Origin: Oscillospiraceae bacterium
Lineage (GTDB): Bacteria; Bacillota; Clostridia; Oscillospirales; Acutalibacteraceae
Assembly (NCBI GenBank): GCA_902761265.1
Contig: CACWJV010000011.1
Location: 1 to 18,089 of the forward strand
Direction: 5' to 3'
DNA length: 18,089 nucleotides
The notes beneath the pieces were generated by a model, which was not told the origin of the DNA, did not search any database, and saw only the letters and a list, made by a program, of their open reading frames with translations. Within the stretch, counting starts at the first letter, position 1, and every line of letters starts with the position of its first letter. Shown in pieces: positions 6,062 to 13,604 of the stretch. The position numbers and the translations under genes are program-made.

Positions 6062-6664
6062 TTACTTCGAATACAACTCGACGATAAGATGTTCTTCGAC
6101 GTCGAAGTCCACATCTTCGCGGACCGGCATTCTGAGCACCTTGCCCGAAAGCTCTTCTCTGTTGAGTTCAAGCCAGGCAGGAACCGTAATGAACGGAGCA
6201 TCTGCACCAGTCAGTTTTTCAAACAGCACGGAAGAACGGCTGCTTTGCTTGACAGCGATGACCTGACCGGGTTTCACCTGATAAGAAGGAATGTTGCACT
6301 TCTTGCCGTCAACGGTGAAATGCGCGTGAGAAACGAGCTGACGCGCCTGACGACGGGTCTGCGCAAAACCGAGATGATAGACAACGTTGTCCAAACGGCG
6401 TTCGCACAAAATCAGCAGGTTGTCACCGGCTTTGCCCGGCATCTTGCTGGCCTTTTCATAGTACGAGCTGAACTGTTTTTCCAACACGCCGTAAACGAAC
6501 TTCACCTTTTGCTTTTCATTCAGCTGAAGCGCATATTCGGATGGTTTTCTTCTCATGCCGCCCTTGGGATTACGATTCGTGTTCTTCTTGGCATATCCCA
6601 TTGCGGTCGGAGATACATTAAGAGCCTTGCAGCGTTTTGCAACAGGCTGCGAATTTTTAGCCAT
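6062..6664 (-). CDS. rpsD: Ribosomal protein uS4
   Basis: A 200-residue protein. The N-terminal part has a single cysteine (C12), so it is the zinc-free type of uS4. KPSEYALQLNEKQKVKFVYGV (about 40-60) is the family signature, and the S4 RNA-binding domain covers about 88-150 (RRLDNVVYHLGFAQTRRQARQLV). uS4 starts 16S rRNA 5'-domain assembly, lines the mRNA entry channel and in several bacteria represses its own mRNA. I see no recognisable S4-binding leader in this window. AGGAGG lies about 10 bases before the ATG. Its place between rpsK and rpoA follows the E. coli alpha-operon order; B. subtilis keeps rpsD elsewhere. Confidence 0.98.
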   Translation of the reverse strand: MAKNSQPVAKRCKALNVSPTAMGYAKKNTNRNPKGGMRRKPSEYALQLNEKQKVKFVYGVLEKQFSSYYEKASKMPGKAGDNLLILCERRLDNVVYHLGFAQTRRQARQLVSHAHFTVDGKKCNIPSYQVKPGQVIAVKQSSRSSVLFEKLTGADAPFITVPAWLELNREELSGKVLRMPVREDVDFDVEEHLIVELYSK

Positions 6665-6689
6665 AAAGCTTTTTCCTCCTTGTCAAAAA

Positions 6690-7094
6690 TCAAACACGTC
6701 TTCTCTTGGGCGGACGGCAGCCGTTGTGCGGAATCGGCGTAACGTCTTTGATCATCGTCACGTCCAGACCGGCGGTCTGCAGCGCACGGATCGCGGCCTC
6801 ACGACCGGCGCCCGGGCCCTTAACGTATACTTCAACAGTCTTCATACCATGTTCCATCGCAGCTTTTGCAGCGGTTTCCGCAGCGGTCTGTGCGGCGAAC
6901 GGGGTGGATTTTCTGGAACCACGGAAGCCCATTTCACCGGCGCTTGCCCATGACACAGCGTTGCCCTGGGTGTCAGTGATGGTCACGATGGTATTGTTGA
7001 AGGTGGATTGGATATGGGCCGCACCGCGTTCGATATTTTTACGTTCACGGCGACGGCGGATGGTGGCACCTTTTTTGCCTCCCTTAGCAGCCAT
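6690..7094 (-). CDS. rpsK: Ribosomal protein uS11
   Basis: A 134-residue protein with a basic start (GATIRRRRERKNIERG) and the conserved IQSTFNNTIVTITD and ASAGEMGFRGSRKSTPFAAQTAA segments. It ends in DVTPIPHNGCRPPKRRRV, the uS11 C-terminal signature. It sits on the platform of the small subunit next to bS21/bS18 near the mRNA exit. Length is normal for the family. It follows rpsM by 18 bases, and AGGAGG lies 8 bases before the ATG. Confidence 0.99.
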   Translation of the reverse strand: MAAKGGKKGATIRRRRERKNIERGAAHIQSTFNNTIVTITDTQGNAVSWASAGEMGFRGSRKSTPFAAQTAAETAAKAAMEHGMKTVEVYVKGPGAGREAAIRALQTAGLDVTMIKDVTPIPHNGCRPPKRRRV

Positions 7095-7112
7095 AATATG
7101 ATCCTCCTTTGC

Positions 7113-7481
7113 TTATTTCTTCTTGTTTGCGATGGTCTTCTTCGGACCTTTGCGGGTACGCGCGTTGGTCTTGGAACGCTGGCCTCTTACAGGCAGGCCC
7201 TTTCTGTGACGCACGCCGCGATAGCAGCCAATTTCAATAAGTCTCTTGATGTCAAACGCGGTTTCTCTTCTCAGATCACCTTCCACCTTGAGGTTGTGGT
7301 CGATGTATTCACGAAGCTTCGAAACGTCGTCTTCGGTCAAATCCTTGACACGGGTGTCCGGATCGACCCCTGTTGCGGCGATGATGTCGCCGGCAGTTTT
7401 GCGACCGATACCGAAAATGTAAGTCAAAGCGATTTCGACTCTCTTGTCTCTCGGCAGGTCAACACCTGAAATACGAGCCAT
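7113..7481 (-). CDS. rpsM: Ribosomal protein uS13
   Basis: A 122-residue protein. It starts MARISGVDLP, has the helix-hairpin region FGIGRKTA (23-30), the signature GCYRGVRHRKGLPVRGQ (85-101), and a Lys/Arg-rich tail that reaches towards tRNA in the decoding head. uS13 forms head-to-large-subunit bridges with uL5. It is the first gene of the alpha-operon part in E. coli. GGAGGTGT lies about 10 bases before the ATG, in a 35-base gap after rpmJ. Confidence 0.99.
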   Translation of the reverse strand: MARISGVDLPRDKRVEIALTYIFGIGRKTAGDIIAATGVDPDTRVKDLTEDDVSKLREYIDHNLKVEGDLRRETAFDIKRLIEIGCYRGVRHRKGLPVRGQRSKTNARTRKGPKKTIANKKK

Positions 7482-7516
7482 TTGTCAGTTACACCTCCAA
7501 AATTGGTTTCGCGTCA

Positions 7517-7630
7517 TTAGCCCTGACGCTGCTTGTGCTTGGGATTTTCACAGATGACCATGACTTTTCCCTTGCGCTTAATGATTTTGCACTTCTCGCA
7601 AATTTTCTTCACAGAAGGTCTGACTTTCAT
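7517..7630 (-). CDS. rpmJ: Ribosomal protein bL36 (zinc type)
   Basis: A 37-residue protein starting MKVRPSVKKICEKCK and ending NPKHKQRQG. C11, C14, C27 and H32 make the zinc ribbon of the C+ form of bL36, which is the form replaced by a cysteine-free paralogue under zinc shortage in some bacteria. It packs into 23S rRNA of the large subunit. AGGAGGTA precedes the ATG. The gene has the usual place between infA and rpsM. Confidence 0.98.
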   Translation of the reverse strand: MKVRPSVKKICEKCKIIKRKGKVMVICENPKHKQRQG

Positions 7631-7663
7631 AGAACTACCTCCTTTAAATATGAAACCTTTCGG

Positions 7664-7882
7664 TTATTTGGATCTCCAAGTGATGCGTCCTCTGGTCAGG
7701 TCATACGGAGACATTTCGACCGTGACCTTGTCTCCGGGCAGGATGCGGATGTAATTCATACGCAGCTTGCCGGAAATGTGGGCAAGAATTTTGTGGCCGT
7801 TGTCCAGCTCCACCTGGAACTGTGCGTTCGGCAGCGCTTCCACAACCGTGCCTTCAATTTCGATCATATCCTGTTTTGACAT
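7664..7882 (-). CDS. infA: Translation initiation factor IF-1
   Basis: A 72-residue protein, the standard length, forming a single S1-like OB fold. Conserved stretches are IEIEGTVVEALPNAQFQVELDNGH (7-30), LAHISGKLRMNYIRILPGDKV and the final SPYDLTRGRITWR. IF-1 binds the A site of the 30S subunit during initiation and works with IF-2 and IF-3. The ribosome binding site (GAGGGATC) is weaker than those of its neighbours. It starts 10 bases after the KOW gene's stop, so translation may partly depend on coupling. Confidence 0.99.
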   Translation of the reverse strand: MSKQDMIEIEGTVVEALPNAQFQVELDNGHKILAHISGKLRMNYIRILPGDKVTVEMSPYDLTRGRITWRSK

Positions 7883-7892
7883 AACGGATCCC

Positions 7893-8135
7893 TCACTGAA
7901 TCTTCACTTCGCGCAGCGCGCGTTTCAATCTTCGGTTTGTAGCCATTGCCGGTGCGTCCAGGCGATATGCGGTAGGCAAAAGATGGCGCGGATTTTTGCG
8001 CTTGGGCCGTTCGAGCGGCCGCTCTTTGCCGTCGCAAACCAGAACACCGTGTTCCGTGATATCCGTGACCGCAAGCAGTGCGCCTTTGTCGCGCCCGGCT
8101 GTAGAGATCACGATCTGTCCCGTTTCAAACTTCAT
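7893..8135 (-). CDS. KOW-domain RNA-binding protein (L14e/L6e/L27e-like)
   Basis: An 80-residue basic protein. Residues 4-33 (ETGQIVISTAGRDKGALLAV...) form a KOW motif of the kind in L24, NusG and archaeal/eukaryotic L14e. PKRKNPRHL (44-52) and a Lys/Arg-rich C-terminal helix (67-80) give more RNA-binding charge. Proteins of this type sit between map and infA in many Clostridia and are annotated as L14e/L6e/L27e-like. Their function has not been established to my knowledge. A role with the ribosome or rRNA is inferred from the motif and the operon. It starts 4 bases after the map stop, with GGAGTGA inside the end of map, so it is translationally coupled. Confidence 0.9.
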   Translation of the reverse strand: MKFETGQIVISTAGRDKGALLAVTDITEHGVLVCDGKERPLERPKRKNPRHLLPTAYRLDAPAMATNRRLKRALREVKIQ

Positions 8136-8139
8136 ACGC

Positions 8140-8889
8140 TCACTCCGTTGTCAGGATGACTGGTCCTGCCTTTGTGATGGCGATGGTGTGTTCAAAATGG
8201 GCGGACAGCTTGCCGTCCTTGGTCTTGACGGTCCAGCCGTCGGGCATCTGGCGGATAGCCGCCGCGCCCTGGTTGATCATCGGTTCAATGGCGATTGTCA
8301 TGCCCGGCAACAGGCGAACGCCGCGGCCGGCTGTGCCGTAATTCGGTACGGCGGGGTCTTCGTGCAGCGCCTTGCCGACGCCGTGGCCCGTGTATTCACG
8401 CACCACCGAATAGCCCCGTGCTTCGCAATACTGCTGCACCGCTGCACCGATATCGCCGATCTTGTTACCCGGAACGGCCAGCTTGATCGCTTCATACAAG
8501 CTCTCTCTGGTCACGTCCATCAGCCGCTGTGCCTCGTCGGAAACGGTTCCGCAGGCAAATGTGGCAGCATTATCGCCGTTATATCCGTGCACCTTGGCGC
8601 CAAGGTCAATGCTGACGATGTCGCCGTTTTTCAGAATGCGCTTCTTGCTCGGAATGCCATGAATGATCTCGTCATTGACGGAAATGCAGGCTGTGGCGGG
8701 GAAGTCATACAGATGCAGAAAGTTCGGTTCCGCACCCTGACTTTTGATGTACTCATAAGCGATCCGGTCGATCTCCCAGGTGGAGACGCCCGGCCGAACC
8801 GCTTCCCCGGCCACACGAAGTGCTCCGGCTGAAATGCGGCACGCTTCTTTCATCAAAGAAAGCTCGCGTGTGGTCTTGAGCACGATCAT
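8140..8889 (-). CDS. map: Methionine aminopeptidase, type Ia
   Basis: A 249-residue cytoplasmic enzyme that removes the initiator methionine from new proteins. The five metal ligands are present: D95 (VSIDLGA), D106 (NGDNAAT), H169 (TGHGVG), E202 (AIEPM) and E233 (AHFEHT). H77 (IIHGIP) and H176 match the substrate-binding histidines. The length fits type Ia, with neither the N-terminal zinc extension nor the type II insert. The ATG overlaps the adk stop as ATGA, and GGAGG lies in the end of adk. Together with the nearby adk, secY and infA it forms the usual non-ribosomal cluster of the spc region. Confidence 0.99.
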   Translation of the reverse strand: MIVLKTTRELSLMKEACRISAGALRVAGEAVRPGVSTWEIDRIAYEYIKSQGAEPNFLHLYDFPATACISVNDEIIHGIPSKKRILKNGDIVSIDLGAKVHGYNGDNAATFACGTVSDEAQRLMDVTRESLYEAIKLAVPGNKIGDIGAAVQQYCEARGYSVVREYTGHGVGKALHEDPAVPNYGTAGRGVRLLPGMTIAIEPMINQGAAAIRQMPDGWTVKTKDGKLSAHFEHTIAITKAGPVILTTE

Positions 8890-9524
8890 GCCTGTTCCTC
8901 CAATGCTTTGAGGGTCAGTGCCGTTGTATCTGCAACTTCTTCCTGTCCCTCCACGACGCGCAGATTGCCCTTCGCCCGGTAATAGGCGATCAGCGGTTCG
9001 GTCTGTTCGTGATAGACGCGCAGACGCTCGAGCACGGTTTGTGCTTCGTCGTCCTTCCGCTGGGTCAATGCACCGCCGCAGTTGTCGCAGACGCCTTCCG
9101 TTTTCGGCTGTTTATACAGCGTGTGGTAGGAAGCGCCGCAAGTTGCGCAGACTCTGCGTCCGGCCATTCGCGTTGCGATTTTTTCATCCGGCACTTCGAT
9201 GTCGATGACGAGGTCGATCTGGACCCCCATCCGGTCGAGTGCTTCGGCCTGCGGAACCGTCCGCGGGAAACCGTCGAGGATGAAGCCGTTTTTGCAGTCG
9301 TCTTCGCGCAGCCTGTCCTGGATGATGCCGATCACGACATCATCCGGCACAAGCAGGCCTTTTTCGATATAATCCTTGGCTTTGAGTCCCATCTCGGTCT
9401 GCGCCTTGAGCGCAGCGCGAATGATGTTTCCTGTTGAAATGGCCGGGATGGAAAGATGATCGCAGATCACCTCCGCCTGTGTGCCTTTGCCGGCACCCGG
9501 CGCGCCCAAAAGAATCAGTTTCAT
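8886..9524 (-). CDS. adk: Adenylate kinase, zinc-LID type
   Basis: A 212-residue enzyme converting ATP and AMP to two ADP. The P-loop GAPGAGKGT is at 7-15, FILDGFPRT at 81-89, and the LID carries C126-x2-C129 and C146-x2-C149, the structural zinc site common in Gram-positive bacteria. One deviation: the AMP-binding segment is STGNIIR (30-36), with Asn where most family members have Asp (STGD). Start: an upstream start at 9551 would overlap the secY stop; the ATG at 9522-9524 has GAGGTG 6 bases before it and begins directly at the family's MKLILLGAPG. The gap after secY is 19 bases. Confidence 0.98.
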   Translation of the reverse strand: MKLILLGAPGAGKGTQAEVICDHLSIPAISTGNIIRAALKAQTEMGLKAKDYIEKGLLVPDDVVIGIIQDRLREDDCKNGFILDGFPRTVPQAEALDRMGVQIDLVIDIEVPDEKIATRMAGRRVCATCGASYHTLYKQPKTEGVCDNCGGALTQRKDDEAQTVLERLRVYHEQTEPLIAYYRAKGNLRVVEGQEEVADTTALTLKALEEQA

Positions 9525-9543
9525 CCGGTTCACCTCGGGGAGA

Positions 9544-10863
9544 TCAATCAAGGAAGCCCTTATAGTGACGCATCATCATCTGGCTTTCGAGCGTCTTGAC
9601 CGTTTCAAGCGCAACGCCGACAACGATGATCAGGGACGTACCGCCGAGTGACAGGGTCATCGGTCTGCCGATGAGCTGTGTGAATTGGGTCAGAAGGATC
9701 GGGAACAGCGCAACAACGGAAATCAGCAGCGCGCCGAGGAGCGTGATGCGGCCGAGGATCTTCTGGATATAGTCGGCGGTCGGTTTGCCCGGACGGATGC
9801 CCGGAATCATGCCGCTGTTCTTGCGGATGTTGTTGGACATTTCCACGGGGTTGTACTGAATGCTCGCATAGAAGTATGCGAAGAACAGAATCAGCACGAA
9901 ATACATGATGCCGTAGGCCCAGTGACTGGAGGAGAAGACGTCGAAGAACTTCTTCCAGCCGTCGCTGAGGTTGTCCTCGTTGAGGAACATCTTGACTGTC
10001 GGGGGAAGCGACAGGATCGAAGATGCGAAAATGATGGGCAGAACACCGGACATATTGACCTTGATGGGGATATGGGTGCTCTGACCGCCGTACATCTTGC
10101 GGCCGACCACGCGCTTGGCGTACTGGACCGGAATGCGGCGCTCCGCATTGTCCATCCAGACGATGTAAGCGATCATGGCGAGCATCAGGATGATCACGAT
10201 GGGAACCAGCGCGAAATAGGCGCCGCCCTGCATCAGATAGGCATACATCATGTAAACGAGAGTCGGCATACGCGCGACGATACCTGCAAACAGGATGATG
10301 GAAACACCGTTGCCAATGCCCTTGTCGTTGACCTGTTCGCCGAGCCACATGATGAATGCGGAGCCCGCGGTCAGAACCGTGATCACAACCAGTGCCTGCA
10401 GCACGGCGGAGAAGCCGGTGAACAACTGCCCTTCGGCGTCAGTCACAACGTAGCCCTTCGCACGCAGATAGATGAAGTACGCAGTACTCTGCAGCAGTGC
10501 CAATGCGATCGTGGTGTAACGGGTGATGGTTGCGATTTTCTTTCTGCCCTCTTCGCCCTCTTTGGAAAGCTTTTCCAACGCCGGGATCGCAACAGTGAGG
10601 AGCTGGATGATAATCGAGCTGTTGATATACGGGGTGACGGACATGGCGAAAATCGTACCATAGTTGAACGCGTCACCGGTCATCATGCTCAGATAGTTCA
10701 TAAACGTTTCACCGGTGGGATCCACGATACCCGAGCCGGTAATGTTGGTGAACGGAACCGGAATCGCTGCACCGATTCTGAAGATGAGTACGATCAGTGC
10801 GGTGAAAAGCATCTTTTTACGAAGATCTGCAATTTTCCAGGCATTAATAAACGTACCTATCAT
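9544..10863 (-). CDS. secY: Preprotein translocase subunit SecY
   Basis: A 439-residue polytopic protein with the pattern of ten membrane helices. Recognised segments are the N-terminal FINAWKIADLRKK, the plug/TM2 region TGDAFNYGTIFAMSVTPYINSSIIIQLL, GEQVNDKGIGNGVSIILFAGI, NAERRIPVQYAKR, and the cytoplasmic loop RPGKPTADYIQKIL before TM9. It ends in MMMRHYKGFLD. SecY forms the channel of the general secretion pathway and would export the signal-peptide proteins encoded at the left of this window. The ATG is one base after the rplO stop and its GAGGTGAT site lies inside rplO, so the two are coupled. Confidence 0.99.
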   Translation of the reverse strand: MIGTFINAWKIADLRKKMLFTALIVLIFRIGAAIPVPFTNITGSGIVDPTGETFMNYLSMMTGDAFNYGTIFAMSVTPYINSSIIIQLLTVAIPALEKLSKEGEEGRKKIATITRYTTIALALLQSTAYFIYLRAKGYVVTDAEGQLFTGFSAVLQALVVITVLTAGSAFIMWLGEQVNDKGIGNGVSIILFAGIVARMPTLVYMMYAYLMQGGAYFALVPIVIILMLAMIAYIVWMDNAERRIPVQYAKRVVGRKMYGGQSTHIPIKVNMSGVLPIIFASSILSLPPTVKMFLNEDNLSDGWKKFFDVFSSSHWAYGIMYFVLILFFAYFYASIQYNPVEMSNNIRKNSGMIPGIRPGKPTADYIQKILGRITLLGALLISVVALFPILLTQFTQLIGRPMTLSLGGTSLIIVVGVALETVKTLESQMMMRHYKGFLD

Positions 10864-10864
10864 T

Positions 10865-11308
10865 TCAGATCACCTCGGCCTTCCCGCCGGCGGCTTCGAT
10901 CTTCTGTTTTGCGGATTCGCTGAACGCGTTGACCTGCACGGTCACAGCCTTGGTCAGTTCGCCGTGGCCAAGCACCTTCACGCCGTCAAGCGCCTTTTTG
11001 ACGAGGCCCTTTTCGATCAGCGCGTCGATGGTAACGGTTTCGCCGGCGTCAAACGCCTTGTCGATTGCCGCAACATTCACGATCGCCATTTCCGTTCTGA
11101 AAATATTGTTGAATCCGCGTTTCGGGATTCTTCTTTGCAAAGGCATCTGGCCGCCTTCAAAACCGGCGCGCATACCTCTGCCCGCACGGGCCTTTTGACC
11201 CTTGTGACCCTTACCGGCGGTTTTGCCCTGGCCGGAACCTGCGCCGCGACCGATGCGCTTGCGCGCTTTGGTGGAACCGGCTGCAGGAGAAAGTTCGTGC
11301 AATTTCAT
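10865..11308 (-). CDS. rplO: Ribosomal protein uL15
   Basis: A 147-residue protein starting MKLHELSPAAGSTKARKRIGRG, then the Gly/Lys-rich extension GSGQGKTAGKGHKGQKAR that threads into 23S rRNA. FEGGQMPLQRRIPKRGFNN and a globular C-terminal half ending KIEAAGGKAEVI follow. A GTG three codons upstream (11317) is part of the GGAGGTG ribosome binding site, so the ATG at 11306-11308 is chosen, with 6-base spacing. It lies 18 bases after rpmD. Confidence 0.98.
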   Translation of the reverse strand: MKLHELSPAAGSTKARKRIGRGAGSGQGKTAGKGHKGQKARAGRGMRAGFEGGQMPLQRRIPKRGFNNIFRTEMAIVNVAAIDKAFDAGETVTIDALIEKGLVKKALDGVKVLGHGELTKAVTVQVNAFSESAKQKIEAAGGKAEVI

Positions 11309-11326
11309 TTGTCGCACCTCCTCATC

Positions 11327-11506
11327 TTAAGCTTCGGTGACTTCGAGCAGGTGTGAAATTTTCTTCACTTTGCCCTGGGTCTGTGGGTTGTTCGGCTGTG
11401 TAGCCTCGTCCCCGATCTTGCGAAGGCCAAGTGCGTGGGCGGTGGCGATCTGATCTTTCTTGCAGCCGATCAGGCTTCTCACAAGCTTTACCTTAACATC
11501 TGCCAT
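11327..11506 (-). CDS. rpmD: Ribosomal protein uL30
   Basis: A 59-residue protein, MADVKVKLVRSLIGCKKDQI followed by ATAHALGLRKIGDEATQ and ending KKISHLLEVTEA. SLIG, TAHALGLRKIG and the final HLLEV are typical of uL30, and the length is normal. It is a peripheral large-subunit protein. The stop of rpsE (TAA) merges with its ribosome binding site as TAAGGAGG, 8 bases before the ATG. Confidence 0.97.
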   Translation of the reverse strand: MADVKVKLVRSLIGCKKDQIATAHALGLRKIGDEATQPNNPQTQGKVKKISHLLEVTEA

Positions 11507-11519
11507 GATTACGCCCTCC

Positions 11520-12020
11520 TTAACCTAAAATATCCTGCTCGGTCTTGCCGCGGATGGCAGCCACTTCTTCGACGTTGCGAAGCTTTGAAAGACCGTCGAG
11601 TGTCGCTCTGACAACGTTGCAGGGGTTGTTTGAACGAAGCGCCTTGGTACGGATGTCTTTGATACCGACCGTTTCCACAACTGCACGCACCGGACCGCCG
11701 GCGATCACGCCGGTACCGGGAGCAGCGGGCTTAAGCAGCACAACGCCTGCGCCGAATTTACCGATGATTTCGTGCGGGATGGTGGTGCCCTTGAGCGCAA
11801 CCTTCATAAGATTCTTCTTTGCGTCTTCAATACCCTTACGGATCGCGTCGGGCACTTCACCGGATTTGCCGAGGCCGAAGCCGACAATACCGTTGCCGTC
11901 GCCAACAACCACGAGCGCTGCGAATTTGTAAATACGGCCGCCCTTTACGGTTTTGGAAACACGGTTGATCGTGACAACGCGTTCTGTAAGTTCATAAGCC
12001 GATGCATCAATTTTTGTCAT
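11520..12020 (-). CDS. rpsE: Ribosomal protein uS5
   Basis: A 166-residue protein. The double-stranded-RNA-like N-terminal domain includes the loop VSKTVKGGR (21-29), the site where changes give spectinomycin resistance in E. coli; it looks wild type. FAALVVVGDGNGIVGFGLGKSGEVPDAIRKG and the second domain GTGVIAGGPVRAVVETVGIKD follow. uS5 lies at the mRNA entry channel and affects decoding accuracy. AAGGAGGTA precedes the ATG, 18 bases after rplR. Confidence 0.99.
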   Translation of the reverse strand: MTKIDASAYELTERVVTINRVSKTVKGGRIYKFAALVVVGDGNGIVGFGLGKSGEVPDAIRKGIEDAKKNLMKVALKGTTIPHEIIGKFGAGVVLLKPAAPGTGVIAGGPVRAVVETVGIKDIRTKALRSNNPCNVVRATLDGLSKLRNVEEVAAIRGKTEQDILG

Positions 12021-12038
12021 TCTGATTTACCTCCTTGC

Positions 12039-12395
12039 TTAGAACTTCAGGCCGCCTTCACGCGCGCCTTCCGCGAGCGCTGCAACACGACCGTGATAGA
12101 TGTAGCCGCCTCTGTCGAACACACAAGCTTCGATGCCCTTTTCAGCAGCACGCTTTGCAAGCAGTTCGCCGACCTTTTTTGCGGCTTCCTGGTTTCCGCC
12201 GTACTCGAATTCTTTCTCAACACTTGCCGCAGATGCGAGTGTGACGCCATTGACGTCGTCGATAAGCTGGGCATAGATGTGGTTGAGTGAACGGTAAACG
12301 CTAAGACGCGGACACGCTGCTGTGCCGCTGATCTTCGCGCGCACTCTTCTATGGCGTTTCTGTCTGGCTTTATTGCTGTCTTGTCTTGTAACCAT
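12039..12395 (-). CDS. rplR: Ribosomal protein uL18
   Basis: A 118-residue protein. A basic start (DSNKARQKRHRRVRAKISGT) is followed by PRLSVYRSLNHIYAQLIDDVNGVTLASAAS and the C-terminal signature FDRGGYIYHGRVAALAEGAREGGLKF. uL18 binds 5S rRNA in the central protuberance together with uL5, encoded earlier in the operon. AGGAGTGA precedes the ATG, 24 bases after rplF. Confidence 0.99.
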   Translation of the reverse strand: MVTRQDSNKARQKRHRRVRAKISGTAACPRLSVYRSLNHIYAQLIDDVNGVTLASAASVEKEFEYGGNQEAAKKVGELLAKRAAEKGIEACVFDRGGYIYHGRVAALAEGAREGGLKF

Positions 12396-12419
12396 TGTGA
12401 TTTCACTCCTTTACCAATC

Positions 12420-12962
12420 TTATTTACCCTTACCGGCTTTGCCTTCTTTGCGGCGGATATGCTCGTCGGCGTATTTGATGCCCTTGCCCTTATAGGGTTC
12501 CGGCGGACGCTTTTCGCGCACTTCCGCGGCGAACTGGCCAACCTTCTGCTTGTCAGCACCGCTGATGACGATCTTGTTCGGTGCCGGCACGTCAATCGTG
12601 ATCCCGTCGATTTCGGGAACGATCACGTCGTGGGAATAGCCGATCTTCATCACAAGATCGGAGCCCTTCTTTTCGGCACGGTAACCGATACCGTTGATCT
12701 CAAGCTCTTTCTTGAAACCGGTGTTCACGCCTTCGATCATGTTGGCGATCAGCGTGCGGGTAAGACCGTGAAGTGATCTGTTTTCTTTCAGATCGTTCGG
12801 ACGGGAAACTTTGATTTCAGCGCCGTCTTTCTCGATCGTGATATTGCTGTTGAAGGTGTTGGTGAGGGTACCCTTTGCACCTTTGACTGTCACGGTGCTG
12901 CCGTCGACCGTTACGTCAACGCCTGCGGGGATCGCGATAGCCTTTTTACCGATTCGTGACAT
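12420..12962 (-). CDS. rplF: Ribosomal protein uL6
   Basis: A 180-residue protein with the two repeated uL6 domains. It starts MSRIGKKAIAIPAGVDVTV, has SRPNDLKENRSLHGLTRTLIANMI, and ends with the signature RPPEPYKGKGIKYADEHIRRKEGKAGKGK. uL6 lies near the factor-binding region at the base of the stalk. The TAA of rpsH merges with its GGAGGTG site, 5 bases before the ATG. Confidence 0.99.
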   Translation of the reverse strand: MSRIGKKAIAIPAGVDVTVDGSTVTVKGAKGTLTNTFNSNITIEKDGAEIKVSRPNDLKENRSLHGLTRTLIANMIEGVNTGFKKELEINGIGYRAEKKGSDLVMKIGYSHDVIVPEIDGITIDVPAPNKIVISGADKQKVGQFAAEVREKRPPEPYKGKGIKYADEHIRRKEGKAGKGK

Positions 12963-12974
12963 ATGGGCACCTCC

Positions 12975-13373
12975 TTACCAGATGAACGCAAGAACTTCGC
13001 CGCCAACGTTGGCTTTGCGTGCGTCCTTGTCGGTCATGATGCCTTTGGATGTGGAGAGGATCGCGATGCCGAGACCCTTCATCACCTTGGGCATATCTTC
13101 ACAGTTCGTGTAAATTCTCAGACCGGGTTTGCTGACTCTTCTGAGACCGGTGATCACCTGAGATTTGTTTGGGCCGTACTTGAGCTGTACGGTGATCATG
13201 CCCTGCTTTCCGTCTTCTTCCACGGAATAGCTCTTGATATAACCTTCATCCACAAGAATCTGCGCAATTGCCTTCTTCACGTTGGATGCAGGAATTTTCA
13301 CTGAATCGTGTTTTGCCGAACTTGCGTTACGAATTCTTGTAAGCATATCGGCGATTGCGTCTGTAACTTGCAT
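12975..13373 (-). CDS. rpsH: Ribosomal protein uS8
   Basis: A 132-residue protein starting MQVTDAIADMLTRIRNASSAKHDSVKIP and ending with the signature GLGIAILSTSKGIMTDKDARKANVGGEVLAFIW. uS8 is a primary 16S rRNA binder in the central domain; in E. coli it also represses the spc operon. The open frame extends upstream to 13475, through the end of rpsZ, but only the ATG at 13371-13373 matches the family start, with AGGAGGTA about 10 bases before it. Confidence 0.98.
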   Translation of the reverse strand: MQVTDAIADMLTRIRNASSAKHDSVKIPASNVKKAIAQILVDEGYIKSYSVEEDGKQGMITVQLKYGPNKSQVITGLRRVSKPGLRIYTNCEDMPKVMKGLGIAILSTSKGIMTDKDARKANVGGEVLAFIW

Positions 13374-13405
13374 AATTCCTTTACCTCCTGATTGATTGCA
13401 ACTGC

Positions 13406-13591
13406 TTACCAGCTTGCTTTTTTCACGCCCGGGATCTGACCGGCATGGGCGAGTTCTCTGAAGCAGATACGGCATACACCGTACTTACGAAGATACGCAT
13501 GGGGTCTGCCGCAGATTTTGCAGCGGTTGTACTGCCTTGTGGAATACTTAGCGGGTCTTTTTTGCTTAACCTTCATAGAAGTCTTTGCCAT
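13406..13591 (-). CDS. rpsZ: Ribosomal protein uS14, zinc type Z
   Basis: A 61-residue protein, the short form of uS14. C24-x2-C27 and C40-x2-C43 (CKIC...CRIC) make the zinc site, followed by FRELAHAGQIPGVKKASW. It sits in the head of the small subunit. An upstream start at 13627 would add a 12-residue tail reading through the end of rplE with no family match; the ATG at 13589-13591 has TAAGGAGG 8 bases before it, in which the TAA is the rplE stop. Confidence 0.98.
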   Translation of the reverse strand: MAKTSMKVKQKRPAKYSTRQYNRCKICGRPHAYLRKYGVCRICFRELAHAGQIPGVKKASW

Positions 13592-13604
13592 AAGTAATTC
13601 CTCC

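Noticed and set aside
5087..6742. 551-codon open frame on the plus strand opposite rpoA and rpsD
   Set aside because: It lies wholly opposite two conserved genes, has a composition typical of a mirrored frame, no ribosome binding site and no recognisable domain.
9685..10923. 412-codon plus-strand open frame opposite secY
   Set aside because: The product is rich in His, Asp and Arg with no hydrophobic core, as expected from the complement of a membrane-protein gene.
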